DNA of 64,000 nucleotides from Edaphobacter sp. 12200R-103 (GCF_010093025.1 NZ_CP048114.1:4154001-4218000); one strand, 5' to 3'. Shown: positions 16,069-24,599, counted from the stretch's first letter. Notes: generated by a model from the letters alone, not told the origin. Numbers and translations: made by a program.

Positions 16069-17295
16069 ATGATCGGAAGTTTGTGTAGCCGGGCACTTGC
16101 GCTTGCAGTGCTGCTGTTCTTTGCGCGTGCAGTCGGTTGGACACAGGATTTGGCGATTACAGGCGCTTCGGTTTATACCTCGCCGGACGCACCGGTACGC
16201 AGGCATGTAACCATTTTGATCCGTCATGGCGTGATCGCAGGCGTCGGGGAGCATGTGCCTATCCCGAAGGGCATCCCGACGATTTCCCTGCAGGACGGTG
16301 TTGTGCTCGCCGGATTCTGGAATGCGCATGTGCATTTCATGGAGCCAAAGTGGAACGATGCGGCGCATCAGCCTGCGGAGAAACTGACACACCAACTGGG
16401 CGAGATGCTCACCCACTCAGGCTTTACAACCGTGGTCGATACGGGTTCGGATGTAGAGAATACCGTCGCATTACGGAGGCGGGTAGAGAGCGGCGAAGTC
16501 CTCGGACCACGCATCTTCACCGCGGGTATCCCTCTTTTTCCTGCTCATGCGTTGCCTTACTATCTGGCGGACCTTCCGGCAGATTTAAAGGCAAAGCTGG
16601 GCCAGCCAGAGACGGCCACGGACGCAAGGACGCTTGTCGACAAGAACCATGCCGCGGGAGCCAACATCGTAAAGCTCTTTACGGGTTCGATTGTGGAACC
16701 GAATCGCATTGCTTTGATGCAAGTGCCGATCGCGCGTGCCGCCGTTGAGGAGGCGCATAAGAGCGGACAACTGGTCTTCTCGCACCCTTCAAATCTGGAA
16801 GGAACAAAAGTGGCAATCGACGCTGGTGTCGATGTCCTTGCTCATACGCCGGAGAGCACGAAGGGAATTGATGAGGACGTGTTGCGACACATGATTTCAC
16901 AACACATGACGATCATTCCGACCCTGAAGCTCTTCTCCCAGGACAACGATATCGCGAAGATTCGCGAACTCGATTACCGCTTCCATCAGCTTGGAGGGAG
17001 ACTCGTTTACGGCACCGACACCGGTTTCCTTCCGGATTACGACCAGCGCGAGGAATTTCGCCAACTGATGGCGGCGGGACTAACCTTTCGCGATGTGTTG
17101 GCAATGCTGACGACCGCTCCGGCGGCTCTGTTTCATCTGGAGCGACACGAGGGCAGGGTGATGCCGGGAATGCGCGGAGACCTGACGGTTCTGTCCGAAG
17201 ATCCGTCGTCAGGGAATGCCGAGGCGTTCACGGCGGTTCGATATACGATCCGCGGAGGCATCGTAATCTGGCAGTCAAATCAGACGACGAAGTGA
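16069..17295 (+). CDS. secreted amidohydrolase-family metallohydrolase
   Basis: A 408-residue protein with a signal peptide (hydrophobic 8-23, cleavage near GWTQ). The amidohydrolase metal site is complete: His87 and His89 (NAHVHF), Lys202 (NIVKLF, the usual carbamylated Lys), His239 (FSHPS), His259 (LAHT) and Asp317 (YGTDTG). This matches the imidazolonepropionase/prolidase-like subgroup of secreted amidohydrolases. Substrate unknown, perhaps a cyclic amide or dipeptide. The ATG at 16069 is the first plausible start; AAGGAACTCCG precedes it. The gene stands alone between repeat-bearing spacers. Confidence 0.9.
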   Translation: MIGSLCSRALALAVLLFFARAVGWTQDLAITGASVYTSPDAPVRRHVTILIRHGVIAGVGEHVPIPKGIPTISLQDGVVLAGFWNAHVHFMEPKWNDAAHQPAEKLTHQLGEMLTHSGFTTVVDTGSDVENTVALRRRVESGEVLGPRIFTAGIPLFPAHALPYYLADLPADLKAKLGQPETATDARTLVDKNHAAGANIVKLFTGSIVEPNRIALMQVPIARAAVEEAHKSGQLVFSHPSNLEGTKVAIDAGVDVLAHTPESTKGIDEDVLRHMISQHMTIIPTLKLFSQDNDIAKIRELDYRFHQLGGRLVYGTDTGFLPDYDQREEFRQLMAAGLTFRDVLAMLTTAPAALFHLERHEGRVMPGMRGDLTVLSEDPSSGNAEAFTAVRYTIRGGIVIWQSNQTTK

Positions 17296-17310
17296 ATCTG
17301 CATGAGGGGC

Positions 17311-17443
17311 GATCGCTCTCCTGCCGGAGGCGAGAGGGGAGAGCACGATGACAGGATGCCGGTCGGGCTGCGAATCTCTGAGGAAGATTTGCCCCACTGG
17401 CCCGGCTGAGGATGCAGCTTTCCGGGAAACGCGTTTATGAGAC
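17311..17443 (+). repeat. 133-base dispersed repeat module C, copy 2
   Basis: Same length and order as 7885-8017. It starts 16 bases after the amidohydrolase stop. The right end GGGAAACGCGTTTATGAGAC is echoed at 18201-18226 by CCAGGAAACGCGTTTATCAG. Confidence 0.8.
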
Positions 17444-17482
17444 CCATTTCGTTTCGTGGCACACGCCAGTCATCGATTCGCG

Positions 17483-18073
17483 CTAGGACTGTTTTGCGGC
17501 AGCATACGATCCCGGAGGTTCACGAAAGGGTTCTACGTCAATGCGCTCGTAACGCACCTCCAGCACCGTCAGACGTTCTTTGCCGCCCGGTGCTTCGAGA
17601 ACGACGCTGTCCCCCTCGGCCGACCGCATCAACGCGCGGCCCAGAGGACTCACCCAACTGACATGGTTGCGGTCGAGGTCAACCTCGTCCGCGCCGACGA
17701 TGCTCACCTCTCGCTCCACTCCCGCGGCATTGGCATAGAGCACTGTTGCACCGAAATATACCTTCGTCGCCCGCAGGCCCGATCTCGGAGCTTCCGGATC
17801 AACTACTTCGGCAGCTTCCATCCGCTTGGAGAGATGGCGAATCCGCCCATCGATCTGGCGCAGCCTACGTTTGGCGTACTGATAGTCGGCGTTTTCACTA
17901 CGATCGCCATTGCTGGCAGCCCACGCTACGACCTCCGCCACAGCCGGGCGGTCCTTGATCAGCAGAAACCGGTGCTCCTCTCTCAGGCGCTCAAGTCCAC
18001 CGGGCGTGATGTAGTTCTTGACGTGGACTGCCGGCGAGTCATCTTGCGGTCTTCTGGTAAAGCCTTTACGCAT
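17483..18073 (-). CDS. greB: transcription elongation factor GreB
   Basis: A 196-residue Gre factor. Gre factors enter the RNA polymerase secondary channel and stimulate cleavage of backtracked RNA. The N-terminal coiled coil spans about 24-90, with the acidic tip residues Asp57 and Glu60 in NGDRSENADY, the usual catalytic pair. The C-terminal FKBP-like domain contains VYFGATVLY, EVSIVGADEVD and WVSPLGRALM. NGDRSENADYQYAKRRLRQI is the GreB rather than GreA form. An unusual N-terminal extension of about 18 residues (KGFTRRPQDDSP) precedes the coiled coil. It stands alone. Confidence 0.93.
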   Translation of the reverse strand: MRKGFTRRPQDDSPAVHVKNYITPGGLERLREEHRFLLIKDRPAVAEVVAWAASNGDRSENADYQYAKRRLRQIDGRIRHLSKRMEAAEVVDPEAPRSGLRATKVYFGATVLYANAAGVEREVSIVGADEVDLDRNHVSWVSPLGRALMRSAEGDSVVLEAPGGKERLTVLEVRYERIDVEPFREPPGSYAAAKQS

Positions 18074-18264
18074 TTCGTATTATTCCACCCCGAATCCAGC
18101 AGGTCTTCCAATGACAATAATGACGGCCACTGGGAAAGATAGTAAACAGGTACCCGCTGATGCTACGGCTTCATCGCGGCATGAGTAGGATGACGTTGCG
18201 TCCAGGAAACGCGTTTATCAGGACTAATACTCAACAGATCCGCGATTCTGTGAACGGCCGGAGT
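18074..18264. other. short intergenic region with repeat fragment
   Basis: Carries CCAGGAAACGCGTTTATCAG at 18202-18221, similar to the right end of module C. Otherwise no recognisable feature. Confidence 0.4.
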
Positions 18265-18825
18265 TCAAGACCGACGAAATGACGCCAGGCAGGCAAAGAC
18301 CTCCCGGTAGAACTCGGGATGCGATTGCCAAGTCTGTCCAGTGACAAGGCGGCCATCACGAACAGCCTGCTGGTCTACAAATGTACCGCCACCTTGTTCC
18401 GCTTCGACGCGAACGTGTTGGTAGCAGGTAATGCGTTTACCTTTCGTGAGGCCCGAGGCGGCGAGTATCTGGATGCCATGGCAGATGGCAAAGATCCATT
18501 TTTGCTTCGCGTCGAACTCGCGGACAATATCGAGCAACCGCCGATCGTTGCGGAGGTACTCAGGAGCACGACCTCCAAGAATGAGAATGGCATCGTAGTC
18601 ATTCACATTTATTTGGTCGAACGAGATGTCGGACTCCAGGCCGTAGCCGGGGCGCTCGACATAGGTATCCCACCCTGGCTCGAAGTCGTGCATTACGAGA
18701 TGGAGGCGACGAATCGAAGGAGCGGCAACGGTGGTGCGCCACTCTTCCTCCCGAAACCGATGGACCGCATAAAGCGCTTCGTAAGATTCACCGGCGTCTC
18801 CAGTAACAATTAATATATGTGGCAT
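18265..18825 (-). CDS. DJ-1/PfpI-family protein
   Basis: A 186-residue class I glutamine amidotransferase-like protein. The start at 18825 (MPHILIVTGD) fits the usual beginning of the fold; an in-frame GTG at 18924 would add 33 unrelated residues. The nucleophile elbow is AICHGIQIL with Cys115 and His116, and a Glu near 13-16 (GESYE) is in the usual place for the Cys partner. DAILILGGRAPEYLR and the closing VTGQTWQSHPEF are typical of PfpI-like proteins, which act as chaperones, deglycases or proteases; which one cannot be decided. Confidence 0.88.
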   Translation of the reverse strand: MPHILIVTGDAGESYEALYAVHRFREEEWRTTVAAPSIRRLHLVMHDFEPGWDTYVERPGYGLESDISFDQINVNDYDAILILGGRAPEYLRNDRRLLDIVREFDAKQKWIFAICHGIQILAASGLTKGKRITCYQHVRVEAEQGGGTFVDQQAVRDGRLVTGQTWQSHPEFYREVFACLASFRRS

Positions 18826-19148
18826 TTCGGTGGCCAGTGTATCATCCAAGCCAAACTTGAGACCCTGTTGGTAGAGCCTTGTAGAGGCTGACGGAGTTGA
18901 CCACACCTGAACGTTTATCGACACCGATTCTGAAAATGAGTCGAGGTGTTTACTCCTATAGAACTTCCGGACGGAAACTTACCGCTCGCGCGCCGAATCC
19001 TCCGGAGAACTCTACGTTGCACAGGGATTTGATAGACTCCGGTCAAGAAGCAAACTCGACGATAGTCAACCGTACATGAAATCAGTTTTTTTGAGTGACC
19101 GCTGCGAACGCCCCTGAGGCTCGCAAAGCCTTCCTGAGGAGCCCTTGG

Positions 19149-19982
19149 ATGCGCCCAGCGACGAAGATTTCTCCTGTTTCAACGAAGCCCGCGGCTTCTG
19201 CCAACATCAATCAGGAGGAGACTCCTTTCGAGGCGCTGGCCAGCATCTGCTCAGTTCTAGTAGTGGGCCTGTTCATCCTGACATTCGTAGCTCAGAACTA
19301 CGTCATTCCGTCAGGCTCGATGAAGAACACCCTGCTTATAGGTGATCACCTGGTGGTCGACCGGATTACGCTAATGCCTGCCGCTTCGTGGATGCCGCTG
19401 ATAAGATCCCGCGAGCCGAGGCGCGGCGATATAGTGGTGTTCTATAAACCCGTTTATCAGTCTGGTATTGATGCGACTGACGCCGATGGAACTCCTCAGT
19501 ACACTCCTTTGGTGAAGAGATTAATTGGCGTACCTGGCGATCATATCCATCTGCGCAACGGCATCGTGATTGTGAATGGCGTCGTGCAGCCTGTTGGATT
19601 TGCGCAGCCGACGACGACGGATAACTTCAACGAATTCCTCGATGATTTTCCCGCAGTTCCTCCGACGGAGGCGAATGAGTCCACAGAGTCGTGGGCTGTG
19701 AACTTCCAGAATTATGTGCGCGACGGCGACCTGGTAGTTCCACCCGGCATGTACTTCATGATGGGGGACAACCGGCACAATAGCCTCGACTCGCGCTTCT
19801 GGGGCTTCGTGCCGCGCGCCAACATCATTGGCCGTCCGCTGTTCAACTATTGGTCGTTCGAGGCCACTGATGGAGAACTTGAACAAACAGGATTCGCTCA
19901 CAAGCTCGCGTGGATCGGCCACGTTCTGGTGCATTTCTTCCCAGACACGCGCTGGAAACGCACTTTCCACGTTGTTCGTTGA
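19149..19982 (+). CDS. lepB: signal peptidase I
   Basis: A 277-residue serine protease of the inner membrane that removes signal peptides. The start at 19149 has GAGGAG eight bases upstream; a GTG at 19095 would be weaker. One membrane segment at about 31-49 is followed by the catalytic Ser57 in IPSGSM. Catalytic Lys123 lies in LVKRLIGVPGD, and the GDNRHNSLDSRFWG box is present near 205-218. An acidic/proline-rich insertion of about 35 residues (DNFNEFLDDFPAVPPTEANE) lies between the Lys box and the GDN box. Typical lepB is 250-320 residues. Not in an operon. Confidence 0.94.
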   Translation: MRPATKISPVSTKPAASANINQEETPFEALASICSVLVVGLFILTFVAQNYVIPSGSMKNTLLIGDHLVVDRITLMPAASWMPLIRSREPRRGDIVVFYKPVYQSGIDATDADGTPQYTPLVKRLIGVPGDHIHLRNGIVIVNGVVQPVGFAQPTTTDNFNEFLDDFPAVPPTEANESTESWAVNFQNYVRDGDLVVPPGMYFMMGDNRHNSLDSRFWGFVPRANIIGRPLFNYWSFEATDGELEQTGFAHKLAWIGHVLVHFFPDTRWKRTFHVVR

Positions 19983-20195
19983 ACCGAAATTGTAAGATCC
20001 TGATTTGATCTTGGGGCGCTCCAGTCGTATGACCGCCTAATCGGCAATTACTATTTGTGCACTACCAGACATGCCAGCTGGAGTACCTGCCAGGATTACT
20101 CCCCAGACGTTGGCTTGTCATCAGGAATCTATTGATGACGAGAAGGGCGTTTATCGTTACCTATAGAGTCGATGAACGAGCCAGGCGACGGCCTC
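19983..20195. other. intergenic region with repeat module D
   Basis: The space between lepB and the TetR gene 3' end. Contains module D copy 2 at 20109-20164. No gene seen. Confidence 0.45.
20109..20164 (+). repeat. dispersed repeat module D, copy 2
   Basis: Matches 2601-2656 over 56 bases with about seven differences. Both copies are next to a regulator/SDR module, which may be coincidence or a trace of cassette duplication. Confidence 0.75.
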
Positions 20196-20801
20196 TCACC
20201 TCCGAATGCCAAGGTGCCTGAGTGCGAGTTCAGCGGTGCGCTTCAGTTCTGCTTTGGTAGAGCCATTGGCTGCCTGGACTGCAAGTCCGCTGAGTAGAGA
20301 GGAGAGATACCGTGTGTAGTCATCCACATTCTCATCTTTAGGAAACTCGCCGGCTCTCCGAGCCTTCAGCAGCCGGGATTTGATCGCTGCCTCGTTCTCC
20401 AGACGTATCTCCCTCATCAAGAGTTTGGCAGGCTCCGTATCGGTCCCACAGGAGATTGCTCCGGTCAGCGTGAAACAACTTGAGGGATGGTCCTTTGCAC
20501 CAAGAAATTCGACGGTATTGTCGAATGCGGCAAGAATGAACTCCCGGAAAGTAGGCTGCTCGAGTGCCTTCGCCATGTACTGGGCAGGCCGATCGACGTA
20601 GCGTTTCGCGGCCAGCGCGAAGAGTGCCTGCTTGTCTCCGAAGGCGGCATAGATGCTGGACGGATGTATTCCCATGGCCTGCGACAGATCCGCCATCGCC
20701 GTCCCTTCATAGCCACGCTCCCAAAAGAGTCGCATCGCTATATCCAGCGCGGCATCTTTATCGAACGCTGTCGGCCTCCCGGGCTTCGGTATGGGTTTCA
20801 T
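20196..20801 (-). CDS. TetR-family transcriptional regulator
   Basis: A 201-residue regulator. The helix-turn-helix spans about 14-60: AALDIAMRLFWERGYEGTAM, then LSQAMGIHPSSIYAAFGDKQ. The remaining part is the ligand domain with PSSCFTLTGAISCGTD and a Glu/Lys-rich long helix, as in the AcrR/TetR_C group that often controls short-chain dehydrogenases. It is divergent from SDR paralogue 2 (start 20963) with a perfect inverted repeat between them at 20863-20895, which is the probable operator. AGGAG precedes the ATG at 20801. Confidence 0.92.
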   Translation of the reverse strand: MKPIPKPGRPTAFDKDAALDIAMRLFWERGYEGTAMADLSQAMGIHPSSIYAAFGDKQALFALAAKRYVDRPAQYMAKALEQPTFREFILAAFDNTVEFLGAKDHPSSCFTLTGAISCGTDTEPAKLLMREIRLENEAAIKSRLLKARRAGEFPKDENVDDYTRYLSSLLSGLAVQAANGSTKAELKRTAELALRHLGIRR

Positions 20802-20862
20802 AGGCTCCTCCCCATTTTAGATTCCAACTCTATGAATCCGATGCAGCATTCGCCACATCTGT

Positions 20863-20895
20863 AATGATCGTTCGATTAATTATTGAACGATCATT
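20863..20895. promoter_or_regulatory. probable TetR operator between tetR and SDR genes
   Basis: AATGATCGTTC (20863-20873) and GAACGATCATT (20885-20895) form a perfect 11-base inverted repeat with an 11-base AT-rich spacer. It is 62 bases from the TetR start and 68 bases before the SDR start, so it can control both. Confidence 0.75.
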
Positions 20896-20962
20896 CGATA
20901 AGTGGTCCGGCGACATGATTTTACAGGTGTCAGCCGGAGCATCAAGCCAAAGGAGAACAGAA

Positions 20963-21709
20963 ATGGGAATATTGACAGGAAAGGTCGCAGTCGTTACCGG
21001 CGGCAATAGCGGCATCGGACTGGCGACCGCCAGGCGCTTCGTGGAGGAGGGAGCATACGTCTTCATCACTGGTCGTAGACAGGCAGAGTTGGATAAAGCG
21101 GTGGCCGTTATAGGCAACAACGTCAGGGCTATCGCGGGAGATCTCTCAAAGCTCGAAGACATCCAAACCATCGCTGCCACGGTGAAAGACGTGAAGGGAG
21201 TCGTGGATATCATCGTGTCCAATGCCGGGTTCACGGAACAAGCTCCGCTCGACACTCTCACGCCTGAGCACTTCGACAAGGCTTTCAACCTGATGGCCCG
21301 GGCTCCGGTCTTTCTGGTGCAGAAACTTCTTCCGCTGATGGGGAGAGGCAGCTCGATCATTCTAGTCAGTTCAGCCATGCATCTCATGGGCATTGCGAAC
21401 CACACTGCCTACGCAGCGACGAAGGCGGCAACGCGCTCTTATGCTCGTACGTGGGCTGCGGAGTTCAAGGATCGCGGTATTCGCGTCAACACCCTTAGCC
21501 CAGGTGTTACCGATACCCCCATCCTTGAAGCCCAATCGGAATCCGGGGGACGCGACGAGGTGGTGAACATGTACATGAGTATGATTCCTCTCGGTCGGCT
21601 CGCAGAGGCTGTGGAGATCGCGAACGCGGCCGTCTTCCTGGCTTCAGATCAAAGTTCTTATATGACAGGTGCGGATCTTATGGCAGACGGAGGCGTCGGC
21701 CAAGTCTAA
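20963..21709 (+). CDS. SDR family oxidoreductase (paralogue 2)
   Basis: A 248-residue short-chain dehydrogenase. The start at 20963 has AAGGAG seven bases upstream. T12-GGNSGIG-19 is a normal cofactor motif, NAG is at 87-89, Arg38-Arg39 suggest NADPH, and Ser137, Tyr150 and Lys154 (YAATK) are present. The structural Asn at 111 found in most SDRs is Met here. It shares long identical blocks with the gene at 1802, such as RRFVEEGAYVFITGRRQ. Divergent from a TetR regulator with an operator between. Substrate unknown; similar genes often reduce quinones or aldehydes formed under toxic stress. Confidence 0.92.
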   Translation: MGILTGKVAVVTGGNSGIGLATARRFVEEGAYVFITGRRQAELDKAVAVIGNNVRAIAGDLSKLEDIQTIAATVKDVKGVVDIIVSNAGFTEQAPLDTLTPEHFDKAFNLMARAPVFLVQKLLPLMGRGSSIILVSSAMHLMGIANHTAYAATKAATRSYARTWAAEFKDRGIRVNTLSPGVTDTPILEAQSESGGRDEVVNMYMSMIPLGRLAEAVEIANAAVFLASDQSSYMTGADLMADGGVGQV

Positions 21710-21880
21710 GGGCACGAAATAGGAGCGGCGATGATGAGAGCGCCAGGGCCCTGGCGTTCTCATCGTTACGCGACCAGGAACGGCTTCCTCCTGAAATCGG
21801 CTTGTTGTCAGGGATCATTGAAGAATTCAAATAACTGGTCGAGTCGCGGATTTTGTGACAGCCTCATAACCGCCGTCTGT

Positions 21881-22222
21881 TCAGGGTTGCCCTGGGTTGT
21901 GTTCTATACGAGCAAGATGGATTCGCCCCCAGGCGCAGAGATGTTCCAGCACAGGAAGCAGGGTGAGGCCGTACTCGGAGATGGCATAGGAGACGCCGCG
22001 CTGCCCGTGGTCGGTGCGCGAGACGATGCCGTCGTCGGTGAGCTCTTTGAGGTGCCGGATCAGCATCCGTTCCGTGATCTGAGGGATGCTCTTTTCCAGC
22101 TCCATCGGGCGCCTGGGGCCTTCGAGCAGGCACCAGAGAATCGTGCCCTTCCACCGTCCGTCGATGACGGTAAGAGTGGCGTCAATCGGGCATGGAGAGA
22201 TCTCTTTTTTTGAAACAGCCAT
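21881..22222 (-). CDS. HxlR-family transcriptional regulator
   Basis: A winged-helix regulator. The HxlR core starts CPIDATLTVIDGRWKGTILW and continues with RRPMELEKSIPQITERMLIR and LTDDGIVSRTDHG. I use the ATG at 22222 (113 residues, MAVSKKEIS) because the family is 100-130 residues long; ATGs at 22255 and 22309 are possible but the last would leave only 23 bases to the divergent gene. A GGGAGG lies 11 bases before 22222. HxlR proteins sense reactive aldehydes or redox changes. It faces a DUF1772 membrane gene at 22333, its likely target. Confidence 0.88.
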   Translation of the reverse strand: MAVSKKEISPCPIDATLTVIDGRWKGTILWCLLEGPRRPMELEKSIPQITERMLIRHLKELTDDGIVSRTDHGQRGVSYAISEYGLTLLPVLEHLCAWGRIHLARIEHNPGQP

Positions 22223-22332
22223 TTGGCTTGCGGCCTCCCTGGATCGAGCTGACATATTCGTCAGCCTGGATTTGTGAGTCGATTCACGGTACCCGCCACT
22301 CTCAAGCATGAGGTTGGAAGGAGCCGGAATTC

Positions 22333-22776
22333 ATGCACGGTATCGATATTGTTACGCTGATGATGGCAGGTCTGCTGGTGGGCAACGAGCTTACCGTCTC
22401 GCTCTTTATCAATCCTGTGATGCGGCAGCTGGGCGATGAATCCCAGAGGCAGGCCCTGAGCCTTTTTGCCGCACTTCTGGGGCGTGTCATGCCGTTCTGG
22501 TACGCACTTTGTCTTGTGCTTTTTCTGGTAGAAACATATGCTCGCCGGGGTGAACCCGCAGCTTCGTTCCTGCTCTCGGCTTCAGTCCTCTGGGTCGCAA
22601 TTATTATCTGGACGATCCTTGTACTGGTGCCGATCAACAACCGGATCGCCGGGCTTGCCGAACAGACTCAGTTGAAGGAGTGGCTGCCGGAGCACACGCG
22701 ATGGGAGAGGCTTCATCGCATTCGTATTCTTCTTCTCCTGGTTGCGCTGGCGTTTGTCACGCATGCGCTCGTATAG
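22333..22776 (+). CDS. DUF1772 (anthrone-oxygenase-like) membrane protein
   Basis: A 147-residue protein with four hydrophobic segments at about 5-25, 45-65, 78-100 and 128-145. LVPINNRIAGLA followed by the W...LHRIRI stretch before the last segment is characteristic of DUF1772, a family that includes fungal anthrone oxygenases and many bacterial proteins of unknown role. GAAGGAGCCGG precedes the ATG. HxlR plus DUF1772 divergent pairs are common in soil bacteria, so regulation by the neighbour is likely. It ends about 50 bases before the next gene in the same direction. Confidence 0.85.
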   Translation: MHGIDIVTLMMAGLLVGNELTVSLFINPVMRQLGDESQRQALSLFAALLGRVMPFWYALCLVLFLVETYARRGEPAASFLLSASVLWVAIIIWTILVLVPINNRIAGLAEQTQLKEWLPEHTRWERLHRIRILLLLVALAFVTHALV

Positions 22777-22823
22777 CATCGCCGGTCTGGTGGGCCGCGC
22801 TGGCCTGTATGCTGGATTCAGAC

Positions 22824-23921
22824 ATGGAACCCGTCACGCACTTTATGACCGGCGCTGTTCTCTCTCGCGTCGGATTCAACCGGAAGGCCGCTTACGCGAC
22901 CCTGGCGATGACGCTGGCGGCCGAAGCTCCCGACCTCGATGTGCTGTGGTCGCTTAAAGGACCGGTGGCCGCGTTTGAGCATCATCGCGGCTGGACTCAC
23001 ACGCTGATCGGGATTCCGTTAGAAGCTGCTGTGGTCACGGGAGTGATCTGGCTGGGTCATCGCATCTTTGCGCGAAGAAGAGCGTCGGAAGCAGGGAGCA
23101 GGCATAGGGAAATCAGGAGCAGGGAGTCCGGTGCTCCAGTGCGGTGGGGCCTCCTCTACTGGTTCTCTGTCATCGCGTTGCTCTCGCATATCCTGCTGGA
23201 CTGGACCAATAACTACGGTGTGCGGCCGTTCTTTCCCTTCAATCCGCGATGGTACGCAGGCTCCATCATCTTTATCGTCGAGCCGGTGATGTTTGTGTTG
23301 CTGCTGGGTGCGCTGGTGGCCCCGGCGCTCTTTGGTCTGATTGGCAGCGAGGTGGGTGCGCGCCGTCCAAGATATCGAGGGCGGGGGTGGGCGGTCGCGG
23401 CGTTGCTGGGAATCGTGGCGTTGTGGGAACTGCGCTTTGTCGAGCGCCAGAAGGCGATGGACCTGATGGCGCAGTCGGGTTTGCAGCAGGCCCAGGTGGT
23501 GCGGGTGACGGCGGACCCCTTCCCGGTCAATCCCTTCCGCTGGCAGGCCGTGATGGAGACGCCTCTGCTGTACCAGGTGGCGCGAGTGGATACGCTGAGT
23601 GGCGATGTCAGCTCCAGCCCGCAGGCGGATATCTTTTACAAACCGCCGAGCACTCTGGCGGCTCTGGCGGCCAAGCGAAGCTGGCTGGGGCACGTCTACC
23701 TGGACTGGGCGCAGATTCCTTTAGTGAATGACCTGGGAACGACGGGGGATGGATTAACCACGGTTACGTTCCGCGACTTGAGGTTTATCTATGGGGCACC
23801 GGTCTTTGGACGGGAGAGCACATCGTTGGACGGGAAAAGCACACCGCTGGAGGGAGTGGTGATGGTGAACGGCGACCGCCGTGTCGAGGAGATGCGGATG
23901 GACGGCCATACGCAGCACTGA
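22824..23921 (+). CDS. membrane-bound metal-dependent hydrolase, YdjM/DUF457 family
   Basis: A 365-residue membrane protein. The start at 22824 (MEPVTHFMTGAVLSR) is chosen since most members of this family begin with exactly this block; ATG at 22809 is also possible. His5, the EAPDLDVLW acidic block, HHRGWTHTL (residues about 53-61) and LLSHILLDWTNNYGVR form the conserved His/Asp set of DUF457/YdjM hydrolases. Four or five membrane segments are followed by a soluble C-terminal part of about 170 residues. The E. coli relative YdjM is LexA-controlled, but I see no such box. Substrate unknown; a phospholipase-like role has been proposed for the fold. Confidence 0.85.
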   Translation: MEPVTHFMTGAVLSRVGFNRKAAYATLAMTLAAEAPDLDVLWSLKGPVAAFEHHRGWTHTLIGIPLEAAVVTGVIWLGHRIFARRRASEAGSRHREIRSRESGAPVRWGLLYWFSVIALLSHILLDWTNNYGVRPFFPFNPRWYAGSIIFIVEPVMFVLLLGALVAPALFGLIGSEVGARRPRYRGRGWAVAALLGIVALWELRFVERQKAMDLMAQSGLQQAQVVRVTADPFPVNPFRWQAVMETPLLYQVARVDTLSGDVSSSPQADIFYKPPSTLAALAAKRSWLGHVYLDWAQIPLVNDLGTTGDGLTTVTFRDLRFIYGAPVFGRESTSLDGKSTPLEGVVMVNGDRRVEEMRMDGHTQH

Positions 23922-23975
23922 GATTTTGACGTTCATCTCCTTGAAATTCAGCTAAAATTTAAGTTCGAGGTTCTT

Positions 23976-24527
23976 ATGGCCGCCTATTTCGCATTGATCG
24001 TTGCCGTTCTAAGCCGCATTCTGCCGTTTACCCTGCATTCGACTGGCGTCGGGTTTACCGCTGTGGGCGGTGGCCTGCTTTATTTCGGCGCGCGCCGCGG
24101 TCGTTGGCACACCATTGCGGCAGTCCTGGCCCTGATGGCGACAGATTTCTACCTGACGGCCTTCGTCTATAAGTATGCCTTTCACGCCAGCGATTACCTG
24201 GTCACGTGGCTCTGGTATGCGGGGGTCTGCCTGCTGGGCCACCAGATGCTCTCGCACAAGCAGTCTGCGCTGAGGGTAGCGGGCGCGGTTCTTGCGACTT
24301 CAACCTCATTCTTTCTTCTCAGCAACTTCGAGGTCTGGGCTGCCGGCACGATGTACGCGCACAGCATGGCCGGGCTGGCGGAGTGCTACGTTGCAGCCAT
24401 TCCGTTCTACGCCAACGATATGATGTCGACCGCAATGACGGTTGGAGCGTTCTTCGGGCTTCCTGCACTGGCGCGCAACGTCGCGGCTACGATGCGTGAG
24501 GGGCTGCACAATCAGCGTCCTGCATAA
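23976..24527 (+). CDS. DUF6580-type membrane protein
   Basis: A 183-residue inner-membrane protein with five or six hydrophobic segments. ILPFTLHSTGVGFTAVGG, ATDFYLTAFVYKY and the FLLSNFEVWAAGTMY stretch match the family of small membrane proteins of unknown function now called DUF6580, which resembles S-components of vitamin transporters in layout. It is the last plus-strand gene before a convergent terminator. No regulator or binding site is visible. Confidence 0.75.
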   Translation: MAAYFALIVAVLSRILPFTLHSTGVGFTAVGGGLLYFGARRGRWHTIAAVLALMATDFYLTAFVYKYAFHASDYLVTWLWYAGVCLLGHQMLSHKQSALRVAGAVLATSTSFFLLSNFEVWAAGTMYAHSMAGLAECYVAAIPFYANDMMSTAMTVGAFFGLPALARNVAATMREGLHNQRPA

Positions 24528-24545
24528 GCACATTCTGAAGCGCAC

Positions 24546-24586
24546 ATAAGAGAGGGGCTGCGAGAATCTCGCAGCCCTTCTCTTAT
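24546..24586. terminator. bidirectional terminator hairpin
   Basis: Arms 24546-24565 and 24567-24586 pair over 20 bases with one mismatch (G-T wobble) and a GAATC tip. It lies between the 3' ends of the convergent DUF6580 gene and VTT-domain gene. The arm ends TCTCTTAT gives a weak T-rich tail on both strands. Confidence 0.85.
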
Positions 24587-24599
24587 GGAATCGAAGAAG

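Noticed and set aside
2546..20164. CRISPR array
   Set aside because: The repeated modules are not evenly spaced, vary in length and orientation, and no cas gene is present.
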